A DNA stretch of 64,000 nt from Rotaria socialis (lineage: Eukaryota > Rotifera > Eurotatoria > Philodinida > Philodinidae), in NCBI GenBank assembly GCA_905331475.1, contig CAJNYU010000961.1, positions 1 through 64,000 of the forward strand. Direction: 5' to 3'. The position numbers and the translations under genes were made by a program. The notes under the pieces were generated by a model. That model did no database searches and was not told the origin of the DNA. It was given only the letters and a program-made list of their open reading frames with translations. Of this stretch, positions 1-11,046 are shown piece after piece (the first letter of the stretch is position 1; the number at the start of each line of letters is the position of its first letter).

Positions 1-1761
1 GACCACGTGAAAATGGTTTCGATGGATTAAATAATATTTGTTTTAAATCACCAATAACTGATTGTACCATAACAAACAAAACATTATTTGAATCTTTATT
101 ATTAATGTATGTAGCTGCTTTGCATAATTTAACAAATGTAACAACAGCTGCAGATTCAGTTCCACCAGCTGAATGTTGTTTACCTAATACTTGTGCATGT
201 AATTGACGTTTTAATGCATCAACAAAATTTCTTTTACGTAAATGTTCAGCTGAACAAGGACCACCTTTTTCTAATGCATAAACTAATTCTTCGAGAATTA
301 TTGGACATAAAACTAGTAACATCGTTTGTAATGGCCAAACATATTGAACTTTACGACGATTCGACTCCCCAAATGAATCGAGTAATTCAAATAATTTTTC
401 ACAATTATCTTTTTTATTTAAATAAAATCTCTTTTTCTTTTGTACAATAAAATGAATTAAAACTTACCACTTAATTCAGCATTTGGCCGTTTTTGTAAAT
501 CAGTAAATTCTTCAGGATATGTATCTAACCAATTCCAAATTGCCTACAAAAAAAATATTCTTTTAGATTCGTCATCTCTATTTAGTTTTAATTAATTTAA
601 TCTTACCTTTTCAACACTTTTAACAAGTTCTGTATGATGAATTTTTTTTAGTGAACGCCATTTTTGTACTTTCTCTGTGGAAAAAAAGAATTCAATATTT
701 AATTTATAAAAAAAAAGATTCAAATTACCATTAAGAAGTCTTGTTAATTTGAGCATATCAACATTCATATGTTGAATAAGGTCAAGATCACCGGCTTCGT
801 AAGTTTCATCGCCCGATGTAATCAAACTTTCAAGTCTAAGAAAATAAAAATCTGATGAAATTATTGAAAACTAAGAATCTTTATGTTAATCATTAAATTA
901 GTATCAGCAAAATTTGTAGTTTCATATCTTTTTTTTTACCTTCATGAGAAAATAAAGTATCCTAAATACGTAATTGCATCGGATTTAGACAAGTTTCAAA
1001 AAAAGAAAATAAATCTTTATCAAGTTTACCGTGAAACAACTTTACTAAAAAGTGTACTGAAATTGTTAACACTTAATGCAAATAAAACATTCGAAGCAAG
1101 TTGTCGAACATGTTGGACTGTTATACCATCACCGGGAACATTTAATAACTTAAATAGTTATAAATGAATTATTTTTTGCGAATAAAATAAAACATTAATC
1201 TTACTTTGCAAACTACTGGTAATAATCTATTAACATAAATAGCCTCATGTAAACGACTCGTGCTCATATCTTTTGTCTTTAAAGGAAGAAAAAAACAAAG
1301 TAAAAAAACGTAGAATCAATCATAACAAGGATAAATAAATAATAAATTACATTCGCTAAGCACTGCTCAACAGCATCAAGAACAATTAAATATGATTCAT
1401 AAATATTTTTTTCTTGATCAAAACCACCATATCGCTGTGTAAAATAAAGAGAAAAAATAAATCGAATTTTATCATAAATACGAATAAAAATATATTTTAC
1501 AGTATTATCAATTGCTTTTAAAATATCTGTAAGTCCATTTATAACAAGCGAAAATTTAAAACGACTCAAGGAAATTAAACATTCTTTATTTTGTTCTAAA
1601 TTAAGATGCATTTGATTCGTTAATTCACCACATTTGATGGGTAGCTAAAAAATAAATTGATTCAAGAAATCCAATCAGGTTAAGAATTATTTTAAAATTA
1701 CTTGATCTTCAAATCTTTCAATCAACGCTGTAACCCACTCAACAGGTTTAGACGTCGACAT
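1..1761 (-). CDS. NF1: Neurofibromin (NF1), N-terminal part, continues past the left edge
   Basis: Neurofibromin is a large RasGAP that switches off Ras; only its N-terminal HEAT-like region lies here, before the GAP domain. I read nine exons in consistent phase: 1702-1761, 1501-1644, 1351-1434, 1205-1276, 1030-1148, 729-835, 607-674, 468-543 and 1-408 (cut by the window edge), about 379 residues. The start MSTSKPVEWVTALIERFEDQ parallels the vertebrate N-terminus (PVEWVQAVVSRFDEQ). Further matches are NKECLISLSRFKFSLVINGL, a NVDMLKLTRLLN segment, WNWLDTYPEEFTDL and, at the edge, LFNPSKPFSRG. All introns seen are short with GT-AG ends. The gene is head-to-head with ATP5PO. Gene identity is firm; individual splice choices are inferred from phase and family similarity. 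Confidence 0.93.
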
Positions 1762-2141
1762 CTTCGTTCTTTATAAATAACTAAAAACTGCCGAACAACA
1801 TCAACGAAGAACAATAAGGAAAAAAAGACCCAAAGATCATCGTTTCCTGCATCGTGTAAAAATAAGTGAAGATTTGCCCAGAAAAAAAAGACAGAAGAAA
1901 GAACAAGAAAAAAGGAACACTTTTTTCTTCTCTCGACATTCTTCTCGTCGATGGCGTAGATTACAACGACATGTAAAAAAACGCTTTTTATCGTAGAGGA
2001 CTTATTCTAACCAATCAGAAGCCAATCAAATATGCATTGGACTTGTTTATTATTTCGACGTTTGCATTCCAAACATTCACTTGGGGTTTTTTTCTTTTGT
2101 AAATTTTAGATTCAATTTTTTGAATAAAAGAAACAATAACG
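1762..2141. promoter_or_regulatory. Shared 380-bp intergenic region between NF1 and ATP5PO
   Basis: This gap separates two start codons that point away from each other, so it must hold both promoters or act as one bidirectional promoter. On the plus strand a pyrimidine-rich tract ends in a splice-acceptor-like TTTTAG at 2104-2109, 32 bases before the ATP5PO start. No TATA box stands out. The promoter role is inferred from gene arrangement only. Confidence 0.5.
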
Positions 2142-2807
2142 ATGATGGCCAATCGGTTAGTCGGTATTCGTGGTCAACTTGGACGTTGTTTTAGTACAAG
2201 TGGTTCTCTTTTTCAAACAGTGAAATCAACTTCATCGGATTCACCATCAGTATTGGTTTCACCACCGATACATGTATTCGGTGTAGAAGGTCGCTATGCT
2301 TCAGCCTTATTTTCAGCGGCATCAAAACAAAATAAACTAGACCAAATTGATGCTGATTTTCAAAAATTGGATAATCTTTTATCGAAAAATAAATCAATTG
2401 CTGATTTATTTCGTAATCCAGGCGTTACACGTGAACAACGTTTCGCTTTAATTAAAGATATAGGTTTATCTGATATGACTCGAACTACATTAGAAACATT
2501 TATTGATAATCGACGAGAAAAGCGATTAACAAAATTCGTATCAGTTATGAATCGTTTAATGTCTGCTAATCGAGGAGAATTGATATGCCGAGTTATAACA
2601 GCTAAACCATTAGATACAAAATTACGTGGTGAACTTGATTCGGTATTAAAACAATTTAGTAAAAAAGAAGAAAAACTTAACGTTGAAACAAGTGTTGATC
2701 CATCAATTATGGGTGGAATGATTGTAGAAATTGGTGATCGATATATTGATATGAGTATTGCAAGCAAGATCAAAGCTTACACTGAAATTTTGACAAGCAA
2801 TGTCTAA
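2142..2807 (+). CDS. ATP5PO: ATP synthase subunit O, mitochondrial (OSCP)
   Basis: OSCP joins the F1 head to the peripheral stalk of mitochondrial ATP synthase on the matrix side. This is a single-exon gene of 221 residues; the animal protein is about 213. The first ~45 residues are rich in Arg and Ser with almost no acidic residues, as expected for a matrix targeting peptide. The OSCP core begins at VEGRYASALFSAASKQNKLD and ends with the family's C-terminal pattern GGMIVEIGDRYIDMSI plus a basic KIKAY segment. The start is the first of two adjacent ATGs; the second would remove one residue. An AATAAA lies at 2887-2892. It is the first gene of a tight co-oriented trio with NFU1 and SLC25A46. 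It is the only unspliced member of the trio. Confidence 0.96.
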   Translation: MMANRLVGIRGQLGRCFSTSGSLFQTVKSTSSDSPSVLVSPPIHVFGVEGRYASALFSAASKQNKLDQIDADFQKLDNLLSKNKSIADLFRNPGVTREQRFALIKDIGLSDMTRTTLETFIDNRREKRLTKFVSVMNRLMSANRGELICRVITAKPLDTKLRGELDSVLKQFSKKEEKLNVETSVDPSIMGGMIVEIGDRYIDMSIASKIKAYTEILTSNV

Positions 2808-2944
2808 AGACAATTGATTTTCGATTTCTCTTTTCTCCTCCTAATTCACTATTATATTGTAGCTTCTCTATTCTGTCGTCTTCTAGAATAAAAGATTCAA
2901 AATAAGGAAACAACATTGAATACTACCTATGTCGTTTTTTTTAG
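2808..2944 (+). promoter_or_regulatory. Intercistronic gap with poly(A) signal and splice acceptor (ATP5PO-NFU1)
   Basis: The 137-base gap holds AATAAA at 2887-2892. About 50 bases later a T-rich tract ends in TTTTTTTTAG at 2935-2944. The NFU1 ATG follows with no base between. An acceptor touching the start codon with no room for an upstream cis exon fits spliced-leader trans-splicing of a downstream operon gene. This is inference from layout. Confidence 0.5.
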
Positions 2945-4169
2945 ATGTTATTACGATCACCATTTCGATTAAATTTTTCTTCTCAATTATGGAGTGTCTT
3001 ACGTAAATATGATACGATCTTTTCTTTTGTCATCTTTAAAAGACGCGAACATTTTCATAAAAAATAAAATAAAAGAGAAAATGATACTCAATGTTTCTAA
3101 ATCGGAAGCAAAAATATTAAATAATATTGAAGTTTTCGGATGATTGCTTGTCATTTTCGCGTCTTAAACAGATGTCAATATGATTGTTAAAAAAACGAAA
3201 TCATCTTTTCAAATAGGCCGCACCATGTTTATTCAATCACAAGAAACTCCAAATCCAAATAGTCTTAAATTTCTGCCTGGGCGTCCAGTACTTGATTCAG
3301 GTGTTGGTACGCGAGATTTTCCTACTATTCAAACAGCATATTGCTCCCCACTAGCAAAGTATATTTTTAAAAGTTTCTGTTTTTCGTTGGACGTCTTTAA
3401 TTCATTTTTTGTTTGTTTAATCAGGCAATTATTTCGTGTCGAAGGTATTAAATCTGTATTTTTGGGTTCTGATTTTATAACAGTAACAAAACAACACGAT
3501 GATATTCAATGGCAAGTACTTAAACCAGAGATTTATGCTGCCATTATGGATTTTTTCTCAACAAATTTGCCTGTTGTCGATGACAATACTGAACCACCAA
3601 CAAGTAGTAAGCTAGTGCGTTTTATTTATTATGCTCTTGCTTTTCATGATACTAATTTAAGAGAAAAGAAAAGCGATAGTTATACAGTTTTGAATTATGA
3701 ATAGGTGTTTCACCTGAGGATGATGACACAACAGCTATGATTAAGGAACTGCTTGATTCAAGAATACGACCAACAGTTCAAGAAGATGGAGGTGATGTTA
3801 CCTTCGTGGTAAATAAAATAAACATATTGCTTATTAAATTTTTCTTTTTCAATTTATTTCAAAAGTCGTTCTCTAATGGTATTGTTAAATTAAAATTACA
3901 AGGTGCCTGTACTTCATGTCCAAGTTCGATGATTACATTAAAAAGTGGCATTCAAAATATGTTACAATTTTATGTACCGGAAGTTACAGCTGTTGAACAA
4001 GTTAGTTATTTCCTAGAAGATATTTTCTTATTTGAAAAATTTATTTTCGATTTTTTAGGCCGAAGATGAAGTAGATAAAAAAGCAAAAAAAGAATTCGAA
4101 GAATTCGAAGAAAAACTTGAACATGAAAAAGAAGAAGAAGCTGAAGCGAAGCCTTCATCCAATAAATGA
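2945..4169 (+). CDS. NFU1: NFU1 iron-sulfur cluster scaffold, mitochondrial
   Basis: NFU1 delivers [4Fe-4S] clusters to mitochondrial targets such as lipoate synthase. I read six exons: 2945-3002, 3217-3358, 3425-3606, 3705-3808, 3866-4000 and 4059-4169, giving 243 residues. Exon 1 encodes a typical presequence, [19 protein letters not shown], which splices in phase to the conserved [17 protein letters not shown] start of the N-terminal Nfu domain. The C-terminal NifU-like domain begins [20 protein letters not shown] and has the cluster-binding CxxC as CTSCPSS. The protein ends in a Glu/Lys-rich tail. A longer uninterrupted frame starting at 3180 is intron read-through and lacks the presequence, so 2945 is the better start. 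AATAAA lies at 4207-4212. Confidence 0.94.
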
Positions 4170-4280
4170 ACTATTCTTGTTTTATGTTTTGTATAGTTTT
4201 TTTTGCAATAAATTTGAACTTCGAGTTCGACTTTGAAATAACCTAATAGCTCAGAAAATATTCATTATAGATATAAAAAT
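4170..4280 (+). promoter_or_regulatory. Intercistronic gap with poly(A) signal and splice acceptor (NFU1-SLC25A46)
   Basis: The gap is 111 bases. AATAAA sits at 4207-4212 and an acceptor-like TTCATTATAG at 4261-4270, only 10 bases before the SLC25A46 start codon. The poly(A)-to-acceptor spacing is close to that of the gap upstream of NFU1, which supports co-transcription with trans-splicing. Confidence 0.45.
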
Positions 4281-5506
4281 ATGGATCGATCACCGTCAGC
4301 GCTTCATTATCCTGATGTTGTCAGTCGACCAAACATTTCAAGTAAATTTGTTTGCCTATAGGTTAGATTCTTGAAATATATTGTATATTTTCTTTTCTTT
4401 AGAAGATTCAAAACAAGCCGCTAGTAATTATGCAGCTGGACTTAAAATGGCCAGGTAACTTATAATATATAACAGATATACTGTGAAACTCATCTGAAAA
4501 TTTTATGAAACTAACTACGAGTTTGTTTAGTTCATGTCGCTAATTTTTATTTTTTACTCTCGATATTTAACATCTAAATGATCTTCTTTTAGTTTGTAAA
4601 TATTTTTTCGACAAGATTTTTCTTAGCTAATTTGTTTTGTCTTAAATGACGACTGTACAATAAAAACTGTTCAATCTTATGAGTTTTTATCCGCTAAGTT
4701 CTCATCAAAGTTTTTAATAAACAAAAAACAAATTACTTCGAAGACAAATACAAATTACTCAAAATATGTTTCTTTATATTTCATGCCAATATTTATTAAG
4801 TTAAAGGAGAACATTCAGATGACAAAAAGTCTGACATAATAAAGAATATTGATGCAAGTTAGTAAAAAATCTCCTGCATTTTGCTTTTCAAAATTAAATT
4901 AAAGGCATTTTCACTTTAACTTGAGATGTAAAATTCTTTTTCTGTGGTAACTAATGTTTTTTGAGCACACTATATTTAACATAATCATCAATTGTACTTT
5001 TTATTGTTTGTTTTTTAGTCTCTTTTCCGAACATGTACTTCTCTATCCGTTAGATGTTCTAAGACGACAAATTCAAGTAATGAAAACTGTCAATCAGTAA
5101 TGCTTAGATTCAATATTTTATTACTTTATTTTAAGGTCAATAATGAAGCTGCCAAATATCATTTATCTCCAGTCAGTGTTTTTCCAGTTCTCTTTAAAAT
5201 CTCAGCACAAGTAAACAGAACTATTTTTTATCAAGATCAAATTTTTTCTATGAATGATTTTGGTTTTTGGTAGGGCCCATCTTCACTGTGGAAAGGAGTT
5301 CTTACTTCACTTGCTTATAATGGTTTAGTAGTAGCAACAGATAATTTCCTTCAAGACTTAATTCCTGTCAAAAAGTAAATAATTGCTTTTTCATTTATTG
5401 TTTTATTTCGATTGTTCTATCGCAGAAGTAAACATAATCGAACACAACAACTTCGTCGAGTTGCACGTAACGTAGCTGTTCGAACGTATGTTTAATAAAA
5501 TGGATG

Positions 5507-5539
<33 letters not shown>

Positions 5540-6440
5540 GTTGTTGTTGTTGTTGTGGTTGCATTTATATTTTGTTTTATAGAGTTGCTTACTTGATTGT
5601 CTCTCCAATATATTATGTAATGCTTATTGAATCAGTTCAAAGTGTAAGTGCATCTGATGGTAATCTACTTGATGGTATACGAGATACACTTGTTCGATTT
5701 ATTCCTTATTCGTCATCAATCGGTGTTGGCCGTAGTAAAATGTTACCTATATGGAAAATTCTTATTCCGGCTGTTGGTCTGATGACAGGACGCTATATAT
5801 GCGAGAAAATTTTGTATAAAATCATATTACCAACATTAAATGCAATTCAAGACGCTGATCGTTATCGAAAGAGAAAACAAAGACGGATTGCTCAAGTAAT
5901 TTTCAACATTAAAGAAATTCATTCTTTTGAACAAAAATTCGTTTTTTATTTTCATCTCTATAGGTATCATTAGATGATGATTATGAAACAGAAGAAAATG
6001 CTCTTCTTTTTGAAACAACCTATGCATCAATAATTGCTCGTATTGCTGCAGGATTTTTTGGTCAATTATTATTTTATCCGGTTGAAACAATTGTGCATCG
6101 TCTTCATGTACAAGGCGTTCGTGCTATTATTGATAATACAGATACTGGTGTTGGAGTATTACCGATTAATTCGTCAATTTATTATACAGACTTTTGGTCT
6201 TGTTTGAAGTCAATTGACGAAAGTGAAGGAAGTGCTGGTTTATACAAAGGTATTGGATGTGTTCTACTTAAATTTTCATTTTTGTACGGTGGCATGTTAT
6301 TGGCACATGGTGTTGCAAAAAAATTTGTAATTGATAATAAATCTTCGTCGGATCCTTTAACTACTATAACAACATCATCATGGAATATAGAACCAACAGC
6401 GACAACAGCAGCAAGAGCGAATGAGAGTGGACAGTGGTAA
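4281..6440 (+). CDS. SLC25A46: SLC25A46-like outer mitochondrial membrane carrier-family protein
   Basis: SLC25A46 is a Ugo1-related, carrier-fold protein of the mitochondrial outer membrane that affects fission, fusion and cristae and contacts mitofusin, OPA1 and MICOS in mammals. I read eight exons: 4281-4341, 4403-4454, 5019-5076, 5136-5210, 5274-5374, 5426-5485, 5583-5895 and 5964-6440, giving 398 residues (418 in human). Diagnostic stretches are SLFSEHVLLYPLDVLRRQIQ near residue 40, IESVQS in the middle, and near the C-terminus PVETIVHRLHVQG followed by AIIDNTDTG and VLPIN, which match the human protein almost residue for residue. The first ~35 residues are much shorter than the human N-terminal extension. 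Intron 2 (4455-5018) is unusually long and featureless. AATAAA lies at 6707-6712. Confidence 0.93.
5506..5556 (+). repeat. Compound trinucleotide microsatellite (ATT)n(GTT)n
   Basis: A run of ATT units to about 5539 changes directly into GTT units to 5556. It lies in SLC25A46 intron 6 (5486-5582). Reading it as coding would give poly-Tyr/poly-Cys, which the splice sites exclude. Confidence 0.9.
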
Positions 6441-7200
6441 TTTGTTGCAACATATATTTGTCTTTTTTTGGATCAATTTATACAAATACAAACTAATTAA
6501 ATTGACACCTGCAAACTATTTCAAGACATTTTTCTTTTTAATGAAATGCACAACATATAAAGCTAAGCATAATTTGAAATCCCATTATTTTTATTTAATG
6601 ATTTACTTTTATTAAAGTATAATATAGAATTTCGAAGTCTAGTTTTAACTCTGATCACGTTGAGATCAAATTTGAATTTTCTCGAGCGTGCCATCGGCGT
6701 TAGATTAATAAAGAAGTCAAATATTAATCTTCTTGCTTAATAACAATTTTATTTTTCCTTTATATTAGATCTCAAACAAAATATTTACTATTTTGTAGTT
6801 GGATACAAAGGATTTCAAGAAATAAGATCAATATCAGAAACATATATGTACAGTCATGAATAATACAAAAAAACACGAGAGACATATCGATTATAATTCA
6901 AAACAATTTTTTTATACAATCAGTATAACTAAAACTTTTATTGAGCTGATTTCATGATTATTTTTGAAATTTTTCAAGTAGAAGCTATTTCGCAGTATTA
7001 AGATTATTCTATAAAAATAGCCATTAATGGATTGTGTCACAATGCGAGACATTTATTTTGATGATGATACACGAGAATAAATTAATCCTATTCATTCGTA
7101 ACAATTCTTACTGAACAATATTAATCATTTTTTACGAAAAGCATCTAAGTTAATTTTTTTCATGAAGAATATATTCATTAACTTATTTTCAAGGGGGAAA

Positions 7201-7431
7201 GGCGGATTCGAGATTTTTCGGATTTTCAAAATCTCATGATCCTTAGAATATTTTAAGAAGAAAACATTCGTTCGAGTTGAAACTTTTAGGATCTTCTATG
7301 AGCCATGTAACCTATATATGAAAAGGATTTTCGTCGAAACTACGTCATTAACGGGAGGGGGGGAGGGGAATGCTTTTAAATTTTGGGATTATTTTGAGAT
7401 TTTTCGGATTTAAAATCCCAAAAAATCCGCC
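7201..7431. mobile_element. Candidate small inverted-repeat (MITE-like) element
   Basis: GGCGGATT at 7201-7208 is matched in inverse orientation by AATCCGCC at 7424-7431. The 16-mer GAGATTTTTCGGATTT occurs in direct orientation at 7210-7225 and 7396-7411. The interior has a G-run (AGGGGGGG-like). No target duplication is clear. The element status rests on this symmetry alone. Confidence 0.4.
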
Positions 7432-7583
7432 GTTTCTTGTTTGCTTATTTTATTAATACAGTTCATTTTCTGCTGCATCTTCAAAAAAAGAAAAAGAAGA
7501 TATATACATAGTATAGCCCGCAAGAAAAGAAGCCAATGTATACAAATAGATTCTTATTCTTAATTAACACAAAATATGAAAAT

Positions 7584-7611
7584 AAGAAAAGAAAAGAAAA
7601 GAAAAGAAAAA
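7584..7611 (+). repeat. GAAAA microsatellite
   Basis: About five tandem GAAAA units lie in intergenic DNA downstream of the SR-protein gene. Confidence 0.85.
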
Positions 7612-7691
7612 CAAAATGAATACTGTTTTCAATAAGTCTAATTATCATAAAAGTATGCAATAAAATATTATCTTATGAAACTGTATGATAA

Positions 7692-8835
7692 TCATTGCTT
7701 GTCACTATTTTCAGTTTTACTTGAATATGAAATATGATGTTTACTATGATTTGAAAATGAACGATGTTGTTTTGAACTTGATTTATAATCATTTGATAAA
7801 GATGAACGATCACGTTTTCGACGATGATTATCAGTACTTATTCGATCTCTAATGGTTAGAAAAAGAAAAATCGGTAAAAACAAGTAGTCGATTTCTTTAT
7901 GCTAATCAAAAGAAATTACATCGATGATCTTTGACTATACGATGGTGAACGACGTCTTCGACTTTTTGAATTATTACGATCATGAGATCTAGAACGATTT
8001 CGTCCATTACTATTGCCATTATTCATCTATGTTTTTTTTATGCTGAATTTAATAATAAATATAAATAAATAATCTTACACGTTCATTTCCAACACTGTAT
8101 TGACTGCGTTGTCGATTTTGTCCTGGCGTTGTTTTGCTAAATTCAACAATCAATCGACGACCACGATGACTGCGACCATGTTCTTTTCGTTGAGCACGCT
8201 ATTAAAAATATATAAAAAGTAAGCTTCAGATAAAAGAAAAAAAATGAATCTTCTATATGCAGTTAAAAGCCATGGTATAGTATATGAAAAATAAAATTTA
8301 ACAATTTGAAAATAAGTAAGATATGTACCGTGGAAAATTCATCGACGAAGGAACTGCTCTGACGATGTATCACGGGATGACAAGGAGAAATGAGGAATGA
8401 GGAGGAGAAGGTTGCAGTTTTGACTGATCCACGATGATGAAAGTAGATCGGAGATGTCGTATCACTTACCGAAACGCCAAATGGAGAGAATTTATTATGA
8501 TCAAGACAAAATAAAACAAAATAAAAAATAATACTCTAGTAAATTAGTTGTAGTTACCAATCACCCTCAAGTTTTCGATAGTGAGCAATCAATTCATGAA
8601 TATAATACCTCGGCATCTCTACTGGATTCGAATGCAATGAAACCAAATGCTACTGAATATACTAGAAATTAATTCAATCAGATAGCTTCTATTTATATTT
8701 TAAATTTATTTTACCTGAAACGCCAAATTTAACCTCACATCTATTAACTTTCCCATACTGTTCGAAGATATCTTTCATCTCTTGTGATTTCGTATCTGGA
8801 TCAAGATTACCGATATATAGCTCCTTCGAAGACAT
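7692..8835 (-). CDS. SR-family RNA-binding protein (RRM plus RS-like tail)
   Basis: This is likely a nuclear pre-mRNA splicing factor. I read five exons: 8715-8835, 8609-8661, 8079-8198, 7920-8026 and 7692-7848, giving 185 residues. The N-terminus MSSKELYIGNLDPDTKSQEM carries RNP2 (LYIGNL); RNP1-like AFGFIAFE follows near residue 45, then SSRDAE and the last strand RRLIVEFS. This is the standard fold order of one RRM of ~80 residues. The tail has many Arg, Ser, Lys and His residues (NRSRSHDRNNSKSRRRRSPS), like a diluted RS domain. Intron 2 (8199-8608, 410 bases) is much longer than the others and repeats the 3' end of exon 1 with its own donor. It could correspond to SRSF3/4/5/6/7-type proteins; I cannot choose an orthologue. 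Confidence 0.82.
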
Positions 8836-10313
8836 TCTTTTTTTCCTTCTTTTTTATTCAAATAAAGGTATAAAAAAATAACGACAATGGAAGAGATACA
8901 GCTGAGTGAGCAAGCAATCAAAACGATGCAATACTTTACTCTCTTCTCGTTGTCCTGGAGAGAGACAGCGAGAAAAAAAGGAAGAACGTACTGCAATACT
9001 CTCTCGAGCAATCTGATTCTCGTTTGTTTTATTCGTGGAGGTCTACACAGCTTGTACATGGTAGCTTACTTAATTTATATAACTACTAATTGTTAAATAA
9101 ATATTGCAGACATCAAAATACAGATAGATTTATTGATAAGATTTATTATTCATTAAAAAAAATTATTCTATACGCTGGATCATTTTAAATAAATAGACCG
9201 AAGCAAACAATATCTTGTTGAAAATCATTGCTTAACAAATGCACACAACATCAGAATCATTAAAATTGGCATTTTCATGATTTATAGTTAACACTTTCGA
9301 ATGGAAATATATACATGGTTGATTTCGATTTTCTATTAGGACTAGTCAGATGTAGTAAAGAAAGAAAAAGGCGGAAATTCGAAATAGATGGCAGTGGTTT
9401 GCTGCAACTATATACTATTTCTTAAAGATAGTTCTTTCATTTACAACATTAAGTTTTCCAAAAGATTGAACTTGTCATGACAGTACAAATCAACTATTTA
9501 TGGCAACAGAATCGAGAACAACTTTTCCGAATGAAATTATCAACCTTATGCCTTTCTTCTTGATTGAACTCATATAGTATGCCTAGAACTCCCATTTGAT
9601 ACGATTTAAATAAAATATTTGATTTATAATCACCTATACTCACATGCGACAAGTCATTCTTCATGAATGCATGACCTTCGTAAATGGCAAAAGAAAAAAA
9701 TTGCATAGTATATAATGATAAGAGATAATAAAAAATAGCATTATCTATAAATATTTCTTCTAAATAAAAGTAAAGACGTAAAGTAAGTTTATTTGATTCT
9801 ATTGGTACCTTTTAAGGCACAACGATTTTCATCATTTTCTTTTGTTCGTTTGAAATTGATTGACGAATTAATAGTATCTAAGATAATCTATTCGAGTAGT
9901 GAATCTGGACTCTTACCGAGGTGATAGTGCATAATATCTTTCTTTTTTTTATTACTGTTGAAGAAAAATAATGTGAATTTTACGAATTACTGGCACCTGT
10001 AGACTCACACTAGATTTTATTGACAACGTCTAATTTCTTGATTAATAGATTAAAATAATAGACGGAAAACATATTTGAATTATTTGAATCTCTAACAGAA
10101 GACTTTTTTGTGTTTGAGTAAGAACAAGACTTATTAGTGAATAAAACTGTATTGGATAATAAGATCTTATCAATACTCGATTCATCAATAACTGTTAATT
10201 AGGAAAAAAATGAATGCATTAAAATGAATATTATTATATATAATATCAAACTTTTGTTACAATCGTCTAAATTGTCAAATGTTGGCATAATTCGTGTCTT
10301 AGGAGAAAACAAT
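8836..10313. other. Intergenic region upstream of the SR-protein gene
   Basis: It must contain the promoter of the minus-strand SR gene. Pyrimidine-rich tracts lie next to the start codon. I see no other gene, repeat array or RNA. Confidence 0.5.
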
Positions 10314-11046
10314 GGTGTGCCGTAGAAAGACCGAAAGGAAAAATGTCGAAAGGGAAAAATATCGAAAGGAAAAATATAGAAAATGACCAAAGGAAAAATG
10401 TCGAAAGAAAAATATCGAAAGAAAAAATATCGAAAGGGAAAAATGTCGAAAATTTGCATTAAGATGTTTTTATTCTTGAAATCATAATAGCATCATAGCA
10501 TAAATCATAGATAAATAAGAGTTATAAAGAAAAATACACATATCCAATATTTACTAGTTGTTGCTGTTGTATTCAGTTTGAAAATATATTTATCTGATAC
10601 AAGGAAAGGTTTTCCTTTTTACGACTGAATAAATGAAATAACTGGAGTTGGCGGATGATTCTCACCAGATAAAAATGAGCAAGCTGTAGTCATCATGATA
10701 AAATTTTAATCGTTGTATACTATTTTACGCCTATTTTAGCTAGTTTTCATAAGATATTACTTATCAATAGTATCAAGGGTTATCATTGTCAAACCAATGG
10801 AATAATCAGATCAACAACAATAAACTATTAGAACCTTCATTTAGTAGACGTCGTTTTTTTCTATCTTTTCTGTTTTCGACATTTTTCCTTTTCGATATTT
10901 TTCTTTCGACATTTTTCCTTTTCGACATTTTTCTCTTCGACATTTATCCATTCGACATTTTTCCCTTTCGATATTTTTCTTTCGGTGTTTTTCTTTCGGT
11001 ATTTTTCCTTTCGATATTTTTCCTTTCGGCCTTTCTACGGCCAACC
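10314..11046. mobile_element. Foldback-type element with CGAAA-unit arms
   Basis: The left arm (about 10314-10455) is a tandem array of roughly 15-bp units of the form TCGAAAGGAAAAATA. The right arm (about 10855-11046) is the same kind of array in inverse orientation (TTCGACATTTTTCCTT). The outer tips match: CCGTAGAAAG at 10320-10329 against its inverse at 11031-11040, preceded by GGTGTG and GGTTGG. About 400 bases of non-repetitive DNA separate the arms. I found no target duplication, so the exact ends are uncertain. Arms built from short tandem repeats are the hallmark of foldback transposons; no transposase is encoded, so it would be non-autonomous. Confidence 0.7.

Larger units (their letters stand above)
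6441..7691. other. Intergenic region downstream of SLC25A46
   Basis: No gene is recognisable in this stretch between two convergent genes. It contains the SLC25A46 poly(A) signal, a candidate inverted-repeat element at 7201-7431 and a GAAAA microsatellite at 7584-7611. Short open frames here are AT-rich chance ORFs. Confidence 0.6.

Noticed and set aside
2360-2773. 137-residue minus-strand ORF opposite ATP5PO
   Set aside because: It is the antisense shadow of a strongly conserved coding exon.
3180-3216. Alternative NFU1 start at 3180
   Set aside because: It adds a Lys-rich segment without homology; exon 1 at 2945 gives a proper presequence and exact phase at the acceptor 3216.
5488-5560. 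Apparent Met-start frame with poly-Tyr and poly-Cys in SLC25A46
   Set aside because: It is a microsatellite inside an intron; splicing 5485 to 5583 restores the conserved reading frame.
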